DNA from: Flavobacteriales bacterium UBA4474
GTDB lineage: Bacteria > Bacteroidota > Bacteroidia > Flavobacteriales_D > Sanyastnellaceae
Direction: 5' to 3'
Assembly (NCBI GenBank): GCA_002389295.1
Contig: DGOE01000146.1
Span: 1 to 14,131 of the forward strand
Length of the DNA stretch: 14,131 nt
Under the pieces are notes generated by a model, which was given only the letters and a program-made list of their open reading frames with translations, was not told where the DNA came from and made no database searches. Position 1 is the stretch's first letter, and the number at the start of each line of letters is the position of its first letter. Of the stretch, positions 1-7,556 are shown piece by piece. The position numbers and the translations under genes are program-made.

Positions 1-492
1 CACAAAGTCCTCGAAGGTGTCGTGGCCGACCTTGTGAGCGGGGCATCTGCCTGCCTGTGCAGCGACGCGGGCACACCCGCCATCAGCGATCCTGGGTTTT
101 TGCTCGTGCGCGCCTGCATCGAGGCAGGGGTGGAGGTGCAATGTCTTCCTGGCGCGACCGCTTTCGTTCCCGCACTGGTCATCAGTGGGCTGCCTTGCGA
201 TCGTTTCGTTTACGAGGGGTTCCTGCCCCACAAAAAGGGCCGACAAACCCGGCTCAAGGCCTTGGCGGATGAGGTCCGCACCACCGTCTTGTACGAATCG
301 CCTCACCGCATCGTCAAGCTCATGGCAGAACTGGAGGAGCACTGTGGTCCCGATCGCCCGATGAGCGTCAGCAGAGAGCTGTCCAAGAAATTCGAAGAGA
401 CGGTCCGCGGAACATGCAAGGAAGTCCGCGCGCATTTCGATGACCACCCGCCCAAAGGCGAATTTGTGGTGGTGGTGGGCGGACGCCCTTGA
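1..492 (+). CDS. rsmI: 16S rRNA (cytidine1402-2'-O)-methyltransferase RsmI, 3' part
   Basis: Cytoplasmic SAM-dependent enzyme of the tetrapyrrole-methylase fold that 2'-O-methylates C1402 in the 16S rRNA decoding centre. The reading frame is open at the window's left edge, so the N-terminus is missing; 163 residues are visible. Signature motifs are clear: SDAGTPAISDPG (fragment residues 21-32), a GATAFVPAL...SGLP segment, GFLPHKKG and YESPHR, and a terminal GEFVVVVGG strand. The protein ends two residues after that strand, so it is the short form without the C-terminal extension seen in the E. coli enzyme. The TGA stop lies at 490-492. Family identification is secure; the start and any upstream operon partners are outside the window. 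It converges with radA, 53 nt away. Confidence 0.95.
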   Translation, partial: HKVLEGVVADLVSGASACLCSDAGTPAISDPGFLLVRACIEAGVEVQCLPGATAFVPALVISGLPCDRFVYEGFLPHKKGRQTRLKALADEVRTTVLYESPHRIVKLMAELEEHCGPDRPMSVSRELSKKFEETVRGTCKEVRAHFDDHPPKGEFVVVVGGRP

Positions 493-531
493 CGCCCTTG
501 ACGCTCCTCATGGCCTTGGCGGCCTTGACGC
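487..531. repeat. Short 9-bp tandem repeat array over the rsmI stop
   Basis: CCTTGACGC occurs at 487-495, 496-504 and 523-531, with CCTTGGCGG at 514-522. The segment 505-513 sits in the same 9-nt phase but matches the unit at only about four positions. This gives up to five units with a decayed middle one. The array begins inside the last codons of rsmI and runs into the convergent rsmI/radA spacer. Because the unit is 9 nt and contains TGA in the rsmI frame, the stop codon is duplicated in frame. A four-base stem (GGCG 518-521 with CGCC 529-532) is the only hairpin I see, too weak to call a terminator. Confidence 0.7.
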
Positions 532-545
532 CGCCCGGTAGGCCG

Positions 546-1898
546 TCAGAATAGGACCTTCTGCAGCTCGCCCACGCGGTCCACGCGAATGAGCTCGAGC
601 CCTTTCGGAGGCGCAGCCCCCTTGCCCGCCAGGCCGCTCACGACCAGCCGCTTCATGCCCAGTTTGGCCGCTTCCATCATCCGTTGTTCCAAACGGGCCA
701 CAGGCCGCACTTCTCCGGTCAACCCCACTTCTCCGCACAAGGCGGTCTTGGGGTCCAGCGTCAGGTCCAGCGTGGAGCTCAAAATGGCGCCGACCACCGC
801 CAAATCGATGCCGGGATCGCCCAAACGGATGCCGCCGGCGAGGTTGAGGAAGACGTCGGATGCGCCCAACTTGAAGCCGCACCGCTTTTCCAGCACTGCC
901 AGCAGCATGTTCAATCGGCGCAACTCATAGCCCGTAGCAGAGCGTTGCGGTGTGCCGTACACCGCACTGCTGACCAACGCTTGGATTTCCACCATCAAAG
1001 GCCGCGCACCTTCTATGGCGACAGCCAGAGCGGTGCCGCTCAAACGGGAGTCCGTATGGCCCAACAGGGCGCCGGAAGGATCAGTGACAGGATGGAGGCC
1101 ATCGCCCCGCATTTCAAAAATGCCAATCTCTTGGGTAGAGCCGAACCGGTTCTTTGCGGCGCGCAGGATGCGGTAGGCATGGTGCCGGTCTCCTTCAAAC
1201 GTGAGCACCACATCGACCATGTGCTCGAGCACCTTCGGACCCGCAATGGCCCCTTCTTTGGTAATGTGGCCGATGAGAACCACCGGCAGCTGCAGCGGCT
1301 TGGCCGCCAAGATGAGTTCGGCCGTGGACTCGCGCACTTGCGCTACGGAGCCCGGCGCACTTTCCACACGCGGGGTGTGCAGCGTCTGGATCGAGTCGAC
1401 AAAGAGCAGGTCGGGTTTGTGGTCCTTGATGGCCTTGACAATGCCCTCGGTAGACGTCTCGGGCAGAATCAGCAATTCGGGACCCAATACCCCCAATCGG
1501 TCTGCGCGCAGCCGCACTTGCTCCGGACTTTCCTCTCCGCTGACGTAGAGGACGGTTCCGCCCGCCTTCATGGCGGTCTGCAAGCTCAGCGTAGACTTTC
1601 CAATCCCCGGCTCCCCTCCCAATAACACCAGCGCTCCGGGGACGAGGCCGCCCCCCAGCACCCGGTTGAATTCGGGTTCTCCGGTGCTGGCCCGGTCGGT
1701 CTTGTGCTCAGTGTAGTCGATCAAAGGCCGGGCCACCACAGCACCTGCGGCTACGGCAGACCGCTCCATACGGGGGTTGGCCGACTCTTTGAATTCGGTG
1801 ACGGTATTCCAAGCCTTGCAACTCGGGCACCGCCCGACCCACTGGCCTGTCGTATGTCCACAGTCACTGCAGACGAAGTGTGTCTTCGCCTTGGCCAC
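546..1898 (-). CDS. radA: DNA repair protein RadA (Sms)
   Basis: RecA-related ATPase that acts with RecA in homologous recombination, driving branch migration and processing recombination intermediates. The 450 residues match the usual family length. In order: an N-terminal zinc finger (Cys10, Cys13, Cys24, Cys27); Walker A GEPGIGKS (95-102); Walker B LLFVDS (164-169); the RadA-specific KNRFG motif (249-253); and a C-terminal Lon-protease-like domain without visible proteolytic function. The start is GTG (1898-1896). The next Met, about residue 44, would remove the zinc finger, so the GTG start is well supported. It begins 9 nt after the stop of the upstream surface-protein gene, so the two are very likely cotranscribed; I see no room for a separate promoter in that gap. 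Confidence 0.97.
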   Translation of the reverse strand: MAKAKTHFVCSDCGHTTGQWVGRCPSCKAWNTVTEFKESANPRMERSAVAAGAVVARPLIDYTEHKTDRASTGEPEFNRVLGGGLVPGALVLLGGEPGIGKSTLSLQTAMKAGGTVLYVSGEESPEQVRLRADRLGVLGPELLILPETSTEGIVKAIKDHKPDLLFVDSIQTLHTPRVESAPGSVAQVRESTAELILAAKPLQLPVVLIGHITKEGAIAGPKVLEHMVDVVLTFEGDRHHAYRILRAAKNRFGSTQEIGIFEMRGDGLHPVTDPSGALLGHTDSRLSGTALAVAIEGARPLMVEIQALVSSAVYGTPQRSATGYELRRLNMLLAVLEKRCGFKLGASDVFLNLAGGIRLGDPGIDLAVVGAILSSTLDLTLDPKTALCGEVGLTGEVRPVARLEQRMMEAAKLGMKRLVVSGLAGKGAAPPKGLELIRVDRVGELQKVLF

Positions 1899-1907
1899 GC
1901 CGCGCGA

Positions 1908-4900
1908 TCAGCGTTGGATCATGACCGAACCACTGAACTCCTTGCCGTTGGGCAAGGTCAGCAGGTAGTAATGGGTGCCGGAAGAGGCGTCCCGGGCATC
2001 CCATTGGTTATCGTAATTGTCGCTCTGGAAGACCAGGTTACCCCAGCGGTCATAGACCATCAGGATGGCGCCGTTGTAACGCAAGAGGCCCTCAATTTCA
2101 AACCGGTCGTTCTTGCCCACCGACCCTTCGGCCGTTCCAGGAGTGAAGATGTTTGGAATCTTGATTTCGCAAGCGTCCACCTGCACTTCCCATTGATAGC
2201 TCAATCCTGCAGGCGTGCAGGGGTTCAATGCAGTTCCGGTCAAGAACAGTGGAGCGTACCAGTAGGTGGTGTCCAAGATTTGAGCCGAAGTGAAAGTCAC
2301 CTGGTCTTCTTGCAAGAAGTTGAGGTTGCTCGGGCTGGGGGTGCCAAACTGGAATTCGAGGGACCAGTTCCAGTCAACAGCATTCAAACTATTGAGCTCA
2401 AATGTGTTGGGGATTTCGGGACAGAGGAAAAGCGATTCAATGTCGCTGGGGATGATGGGTTCGGATGTACCCAATTCCACAGGATATCCCATCCAGACAA
2501 AGGTGCTGTCGTCAAAGACGGTGCAGCCCAGGGGGTCCTCGAAAGTGGCTGAGAGCCAAGTGTCGTGGTAGGGGTTGAAGGTGGCGGTATAGGTGCTGCC
2601 TACAGTGCCATCTTCCCAAGTGACCGTCCAGTCATTGTCCGTCAGAGGATCCACCAGCACGGTGTTTCCACCCTCGCAATTCAGGCTGTACGCCGGCATG
2701 GGGTTGGGGATGGGCACAAAAACCTGTACTTCTGAGCAGGCTTCTGCGGCACCACATTCGTTGGTGGCCTCGATGCAGTATTCACCGGCGGCATCGGCCA
2801 GGATCACAAAATCGTCCTCGTTGAGGTTGGCATTGTCCAGCGTCCATTCGATTTCTGCATCGCTGCCAGGGTCCAGTCCCGGATCCAGCACAACTTCAGT
2901 TCCTTCCTCACACACGATGATGTCTTCAAGCTCGGGCTCCAGTTGGGCGGAGGCCACAATGGTGAAGGGCAATTCAAGGGATCCGCAGGCATTGCTGATT
3001 TCCACAGAGAGGTCGTACGTACCATCGGTGTTGTACTCATACTCAGCGAAAAAGCCTTGGGACGATTCGGCATCGGGCCATTCGAAGGGATAGATGGCGC
3101 CTTCGTAGAGGGTGTCGACCTGGAAGTTGGCAGATTCACCACCACACAAGAGGTAGCTGCCATCGGCCTGCAGGTTGGCGGTCGGGCCGACAAGGTTGGC
3201 CACAGGCGTGGTGCTCACCTCCATGGGATAACACGCCGCATAGCCACAGTTGTCATCCGTGAAGCACACCTCGTAGACGCCAAAACCACTGGTAGGGTTG
3301 AAGAACGTATTGAATTCCGTCGGTTCAGAGAAGGTGCCGGAGCCTTCACTGACGCTCCATGACCCGCCGACGGGGTCCACTTCGCAGTTGGCTGTGGCGG
3401 AATACACCAATCCACCCTCTGCAGGGAGGTCTTCCACAGGCTCAGGGTTCTGCGTCGTGCAATTGTACACGGTGAAACTGAAGTCCTCTACGGGCGCGTT
3501 TGCACCTGTGACCAGGATGATTTCCACGAGGTCCCCCAGCGAGACTTCAATATCAGTGTGGGCCGTAAACACTTCAAAGCTGGTCAGCACGTATGTAGAC
3601 TCGTTTCCGTCGGCGTCGGTGACCGTCACTTCCAAATAGTTGTCGCCACCCCATCCACTCGGGTCGGAGGCGGTCATGTAGATCAGGAGCGGTCCGGCAT
3701 CGGGTGTGGTGTACCCTCCGCTGAATTGGACGCTGTAGAGGCTGTCGCACACGGGTGGAATGGTGACCTCGGGAATGACCTGGGTGACTTGTTCCACATT
3801 GAACACGCGCTGTCCCTGACATCCATCGTCATTGGTAACCAAAATGCGGAACGAACCTGGCGTCACACCGATGGCGGTGTCGCCCAGTTCGGTAGCTGGA
3901 ATGACAATTTCGCCACCAGCACCATTCCAGTCGCCATCCCATTCGTACTCGACGAATTCGTCCATGTCTTCGTCACAGACGGCTACAATGGCGGTATCGT
4001 CACCACAAATAGGATTGGGCTCGATGCAGACATCGGGCAAGAAATACAGGCTCTGGTAAATGAAGAAATCCTGAGAGGCAGAGCACCCTTCGTCGATGGA
4101 GGCGGTCACATTGAAGGTGCCTCCAAAAGGATAGGTGCACTCGGGGCCGCTGCACCCAAGGGTCCACAGGTAACTGTCGAAGTCGTCGTTACAGGTAATG
4201 GTGGTTTCTTGCCCTGAGCAGATGCTGAGGTCGCCCTCAACGGTCAGCGTTGGGAGTTCCACATTGATGACCTCAACCCAGTAACTCAACACCGTTTCTC
4301 CAACAGGGGTGCCGTCATCTGTGGCTGTGATTTCGAGGAAATAAGTCCCGACGTTGTCGGCTGTTCCTGCGAGGAAGGCATCCAAATAGGTGATGCCATC
4401 TTCCACGTAAGTGCCATTGTTGGTCACAGCGGGCACATCCGACAATTCGATGGAGACGGTTTGGTCCGACTCTGGCGAGAGAAAGCCCAGGTTCAAATCA
4501 AGGGTGTCGTTGAGACAGACATACAGGGTGTCATCGCAACCGGAACCAGGGGTTTCCGTGGGAATGGGCGCTTGGTTCGGGTCTGCGCCCGAAACGTTGA
4601 TGCAGAAGTCCTTTCCGTTGAGCCAAAAGCAGCCATCTTGGTTGGCGGGTCCGCCACCATAGGGTCCATTGTAGCTGCCGTCTTGAAAGTTGAAACGGCC
4701 GAATTGCACAAAGTTGTCGCTGTTGTTTTGGACGTCTACACCCACTGTGGCGGGGTCAGGTCCGCAGCAACCCCCTTCGCCACCCACATCGCCGTGGGCC
4801 CACTCCATCGATTCGTAGCAGAGCTGGACGTTGTTGCCCCCACCAACTGCAATGGAGCCGTCGGCAGAGAACACGATCTGATAGCTGTTGGTGCGGTCGT

Positions 4901-5537
4901 CGCCGTTGTTGTAGTACCCAACGTCCACCCAGTTCACATAAACGGCCTCCGGTGTGATGCGGTAGAAAATGTCGCCTGTAAGGCGGTAATCCGCGTCCGC
5001 CCAAAAACCAGAAATGATGTTGTATTCAGAATCGGGAAGTTCCTCAGGCGTCCAGTCGATGACCGGCTCGATAAAGGAAATCATGCCTTTGGAGTTGATG
5101 TAGAACTCATCGTACGTCTGACCGAACAAGTTGAAACTGAACGGCAAGGAAAGCGGACCGTGGGCGTAGTCCACATCAATACCGGCGCCACCGGTGAATT
5201 GCTGCATTTCCGGGGTAATCTCAGTGTAGGATTCCGTGGGCTCGATCCAACAGTCGCACTCACCTGAGCGCATGAGGCGTTGCTGCTTGCGCAACGCCTT
5301 CTTGGCGAGGTATTCAGGCGTGTTTTGGTGCCGCTTGATGACGGCAATGACGGCTTCTTGGTCGTAGCCTTCCCAATTGCGGTAAACATCCCACTCGTCT
5401 CGGTCCATCATCATGACGGCAAAGTCGAAACCACCATACTTGCTGTAGAGCGCGTCGATTTCGGCCGGAAGGTTTTCCTGAGCATTGAAGGAAAACGGGA
5501 GGGCGCAGGCAATGAGGAGAATTATTGAAAATCTCAT
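1908..5537 (-). CDS. Large secreted nidogen-like/Ig-like protein with T9SS type B sorting domain
   Basis: Predicted surface-attached or secreted protein of 1209 residues. Residues 1-20 form a signal peptide (MRF, hydrophobic core, cleavage probably after NAQ). A helical, charged stretch (about 21-95) ends in CDCWIEP. Residues about 135-285 resemble a nidogen (NIDO) domain: FGQTYDEFYINSKGMISF, GFWADAD, SYQIVFSADG, and CCGPDPATVGV. Residues about 335-1120 are an acidic, cysteine-containing series of Ig/PKD-like beta modules, including an SGWGGDNYLEVTV segment near 627-639. Residues 1127-1209 are a gliding-motility-associated C-terminal domain (IPNIFTPG, NDRFEIEG, VYDRWGNLVFQS, W-DAR, GTHYYLL), the type B T9SS sorting signal. 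So it is exported by Sec, then across the outer membrane by T9SS. No catalytic residues are recognisable; adhesion is an inference. The frame stays open upstream to 5882, but the ATG at 5537-5535 is chosen because it gives the signal peptide and avoids lepA. Confidence 0.92.
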   Translation of the reverse strand: MRFSIILLIACALPFSFNAQENLPAEIDALYSKYGGFDFAVMMMDRDEWDVYRNWEGYDQEAVIAVIKRHQNTPEYLAKKALRKQQRLMRSGECDCWIEPTESYTEITPEMQQFTGGAGIDVDYAHGPLSLPFSFNLFGQTYDEFYINSKGMISFIEPVIDWTPEELPDSEYNIISGFWADADYRLTGDIFYRITPEAVYVNWVDVGYYNNGDDRTNSYQIVFSADGSIAVGGGNNVQLCYESMEWAHGDVGGEGGCCGPDPATVGVDVQNNSDNFVQFGRFNFQDGSYNGPYGGGPANQDGCFWLNGKDFCINVSGADPNQAPIPTETPGSGCDDTLYVCLNDTLDLNLGFLSPESDQTVSIELSDVPAVTNNGTYVEDGITYLDAFLAGTADNVGTYFLEITATDDGTPVGETVLSYWVEVINVELPTLTVEGDLSICSGQETTITCNDDFDSYLWTLGCSGPECTYPFGGTFNVTASIDEGCSASQDFFIYQSLYFLPDVCIEPNPICGDDTAIVAVCDEDMDEFVEYEWDGDWNGAGGEIVIPATELGDTAIGVTPGSFRILVTNDDGCQGQRVFNVEQVTQVIPEVTIPPVCDSLYSVQFSGGYTTPDAGPLLIYMTASDPSGWGGDNYLEVTVTDADGNESTYVLTSFEVFTAHTDIEVSLGDLVEIILVTGANAPVEDFSFTVYNCTTQNPEPVEDLPAEGGLVYSATANCEVDPVGGSWSVSEGSGTFSEPTEFNTFFNPTSGFGVYEVCFTDDNCGYAACYPMEVSTTPVANLVGPTANLQADGSYLLCGGESANFQVDTLYEGAIYPFEWPDAESSQGFFAEYEYNTDGTYDLSVEISNACGSLELPFTIVASAQLEPELEDIIVCEEGTEVVLDPGLDPGSDAEIEWTLDNANLNEDDFVILADAAGEYCIEATNECGAAEACSEVQVFVPIPNPMPAYSLNCEGGNTVLVDPLTDNDWTVTWEDGTVGSTYTATFNPYHDTWLSATFEDPLGCTVFDDSTFVWMGYPVELGTSEPIIPSDIESLFLCPEIPNTFELNSLNAVDWNWSLEFQFGTPSPSNLNFLQEDQVTFTSAQILDTTYWYAPLFLTGTALNPCTPAGLSYQWEVQVDACEIKIPNIFTPGTAEGSVGKNDRFEIEGLLRYNGAILMVYDRWGNLVFQSDNYDNQWDARDASSGTHYYLLTLPNGKEFSGSVMIQR

Positions 5538-5560
5538 GGTGTTGGTTCTCGCGGGGGGGC

Positions 5561-5568
5561 GCAATATA
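5561..5568 (-). promoter_or_regulatory. Possible -7 box for the surface protein-radA unit
   Basis: Read on the minus strand this is TATATTGC, an imperfect match to the Bacteroidota -7 element TAnnTTTG. It lies 23 nt before the ATG. I see no clear TTTG about 20 nt upstream. A run of seven C (minus strand, 5559-5553) sits where transcription would start. This is a weak call resting on position and partial consensus. Confidence 0.25.
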
Positions 5569-5690
5569 CCCCAAGCCGACGCCATCGCACACCCTTTCAG
5601 CCTCATGCTGGAGGATAGACGGTATAATGGGGCGAATGAACGTCGGGGAATAGAGGTTTGGGCGCAGCACCATCCCGCCCTGACCGGGCG

Positions 5691-5698
5691 TACTTTTG
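5691..5698 (+). promoter_or_regulatory. Candidate lepA promoter, exact TAnnTTTG -7 box
   Basis: TACTTTTG matches the Bacteroidota -7 consensus TAnnTTTG exactly. Only 8 nt separate it from the lepA ATG, so the transcript would have a leader of a few bases or none. A TTTG at 5657-5660 is too far upstream (30 nt) to be a good -33 element. A CGCCC-N5-GGGCG dyad (5676-5690) abuts the box. The match is seen in the sequence; promoter function is inferred. Confidence 0.45.
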
Positions 5699-5706
5699 CG
5701 GAGCCC

Positions 5707-7494
5707 ATGGAAAACATTCGGAACTTCTGCATCATTGCCCACATCGACCACGGCAAGAGCACGCTCGCCGATCGCCTGCTGCAAGTCACGGGTACCGTGG
5801 ACGAGCGCCAACTGCAGGAGCAGACCCTGGACGACATGGATTTGGAGAGGGAAAGGGGCATCACCATCAAGAGCCACGCCATCCAGATGCGGTACTCCAG
5901 GGGTGGCCAGGATTACATTTTCAATCTCATCGACACCCCAGGACACGTAGACTTCAGCTATGAAGTGAGCCGTTCTATTGCCGCTTGCGAAGGCGCACTG
6001 CTGATCGTTGACGCGACACAGGGCATTGAGGCGCAGACCATTTCCAACCTGTATTTGGCCATCGAGCACGACCTGGAGATCATTCCGGTGTTGAATAAAA
6101 TGGACCTGGACAGCGCGGATCCGGAGGAAGTCACAGACCAGATTGTGGACCTGATTGGGTGTGATCCGGGCGATGTCTTACCCGCCAGTGGAAAGACGGG
6201 CTTGGGTGTCGAGGCCATCCTTGAGGCCATCGTGGACCGGGTCCCTGCACCGAAAGGAGACCCCGAGGCGCCCTTGCAGGCCATGGTTTTCGATTCAGTC
6301 TTCAATTCTTTCCGCGGCATCATTGCTTACTACCGGGTGCTCAATGGGGAAATCAAGAAGGGCGACCGCGTGCGGTTCTTCAACACGGACAAGGAGTACA
6401 ATGCCGATGAAATCGGCGTCCTCGGGATGGAGCTGCAGCCGGAGCAAACGGTGAAAACAGGCAACGTCGGCTACATCATTTCGGGCATCAAAAACGCCAA
6501 AGAGGTCAAGGTGGGGGACACCCTTACCCTGGCTTCCAACCCCTGTGATGAGGCAGTGAAGGGTTTTGAGGATGTCAAGCCCATGGTTTTTGCGGGCATT
6601 TATCCGGTGGACACCGAGGACTATGAGGAGCTGCGCTTCAGTATGGAGAAGCTCCAGTTGAACGACGCCTCGCTGGTGTTTGAGCCCGAAAGCTCGGCCG
6701 CGTTGGGTTTTGGCTTCCGTTGCGGATTCCTCGGTATGCTCCACATGGAAATTGTCCAGGAGCGATTGGAAAGGGAGTTCAACATGACGGTCATCACCAC
6801 GGTGCCCAACGTGAGCTACATCTGCCACCCCAAAAAGGGCGGCCCCATCGTGATCAACAACCCTTCGGAGTTGCCGGACCCGGGCAAACTCGATCATGTG
6901 GAAGAGCCCTTCATCAAAGCCCAGGTCATCACCAAGGCCGAGTATGTGGGGGCCATCATGAATCTGGCCATTGACAAGCGCGGCATCCTCAACAACCAGG
7001 TTTACCTGACCTCGGACCGCGTGGAGTTGACGTTTTCCATGCCGTTGGGCGAGATCGTCTTCGACTTCTACGACAAGCTCAAGAGCGTCTCCCGCGGCTA
7101 CGCCTCCTTCGATTATTTCCCGGATGAGTACAAGCCGTCCCAACTGGTCAAGCTGGACATCTTGATCAATGGCGACCAAGTGGATGCCCTGTCTGCCCTG
7201 GTTCACCGGTCGAATGCCTTCAGCCTTGGCAAACGCATCTGCGCCAAATTGAAGGAGCTCATTCCAAGGCAGCAGTTCATGATCGCACTCCAGGCGGCCA
7301 TTGGTGCCAAGATCATTGCGCGCGAAACCATCAAGCCCGTGCGAAAAGACGTAACGGCCAAATGCTACGGAGGCGACATCACGCGTAAGCGTAAGCTGCT
7401 CGAGAAGCAGAAGAAAGGAAAGAAGCGCATGCGCCAGGTCGGCTCTGTGGAGGTGCCCCAGGAAGCGTTCCTCGCCGTCCTCAAGCTCGACTAA
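5707..7494 (+). CDS. lepA: Elongation factor 4 (LepA), translational GTPase
   Basis: Ribosome-associated GTPase of the EF-G family implicated in back-translocation and in 30S subunit assembly. It is 595 residues, full family length. GTPase motifs are intact: G1 AHIDHGKST (11-19), G2 RGIT (50-53), G3 DTPGH (76-80), G4 NKMD (130-133) and G5 around SGKTG (161-165). EF-G-like domains II, III and V follow. The lysine/arginine-rich LepA-specific C-terminal domain includes YGGDITRKRKLLEKQKKGKK and ends in AVLKLD. The ATG at 5707 gives the conventional N-terminus MENIRNF. The frame is open further upstream to 5485, but that would run into the divergent surface-protein gene. GGAG lies only 3 nt before the ATG, too close for a normal ribosome binding site. 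It is transcribed alone and converges with rlmN. Confidence 0.97.
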   Translation: MENIRNFCIIAHIDHGKSTLADRLLQVTGTVDERQLQEQTLDDMDLERERGITIKSHAIQMRYSRGGQDYIFNLIDTPGHVDFSYEVSRSIAACEGALLIVDATQGIEAQTISNLYLAIEHDLEIIPVLNKMDLDSADPEEVTDQIVDLIGCDPGDVLPASGKTGLGVEAILEAIVDRVPAPKGDPEAPLQAMVFDSVFNSFRGIIAYYRVLNGEIKKGDRVRFFNTDKEYNADEIGVLGMELQPEQTVKTGNVGYIISGIKNAKEVKVGDTLTLASNPCDEAVKGFEDVKPMVFAGIYPVDTEDYEELRFSMEKLQLNDASLVFEPESSAALGFGFRCGFLGMLHMEIVQERLEREFNMTVITTVPNVSYICHPKKGGPIVINNPSELPDPGKLDHVEEPFIKAQVITKAEYVGAIMNLAIDKRGILNNQVYLTSDRVELTFSMPLGEIVFDFYDKLKSVSRGYASFDYFPDEYKPSQLVKLDILINGDQVDALSALVHRSNAFSLGKRICAKLKELIPRQQFMIALQAAIGAKIIARETIKPVRKDVTAKCYGGDITRKRKLLEKQKKGKKRMRQVGSVEVPQEAFLAVLKLD

Positions 7495-7499
7495 CGCGA

Positions 7500-7519
7500 C
7501 ATAAAGGCGCGCCTTTGTG
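7500..7519. terminator. Palindrome between convergent lepA and rlmN, possible bidirectional terminator
   Basis: AAAGGCGCGCCTTT (7503-7516) is a perfect palindrome, and pairing extends outward through T-G wobble, A-T and C-G to 7500-7519. It starts 6 nt after the lepA stop and ends 38 nt from the rlmN stop. As RNA it could form a strong stem with a CGCG loop on either strand. No clear U-run follows, so terminator function is inferred from its position in a convergent spacer. Confidence 0.45.
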
Positions 7520-7556
7520 CGCGCTGCAACTCAGTCCGCGCTTCAGGTTAAAGGGC

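Noticed and set aside
684..1625. 313-codon plus-strand open frame opposite radA
   Set aside because: Lies entirely antisense to a well-conserved gene; its protein is Arg/Gln/His-rich with no recognisable domain, as expected of a shadow frame in GC-rich DNA.
5623..5628. TATAAT hexamer as a sigma70 -10 box for lepA
   Set aside because: Matches the E. coli consensus, but no -35 is present and Bacteroidota primary sigma factors prefer TAnnTTTG, which is found closer to the gene.
5485..5706. N-terminal extension of lepA by 74 codons
   Set aside because: It would overlap the start of the divergent surface-protein gene; the ATG at 5707 gives the conserved MENIRNF start and normal family length.
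5538..5882. N-terminal extension of the surface protein by 115 codons
   Set aside because: It would run into lepA, and its sequence is Ser/Arg/Met-rich and unlike an export signal. The internal ATG at 5537 gives a proper signal peptide.
6295..7206. 303-codon minus-strand open frame opposite lepA
   Set aside because: Antisense to lepA domains II-V, with Val/His-rich composition typical of reverse-frame artefacts.
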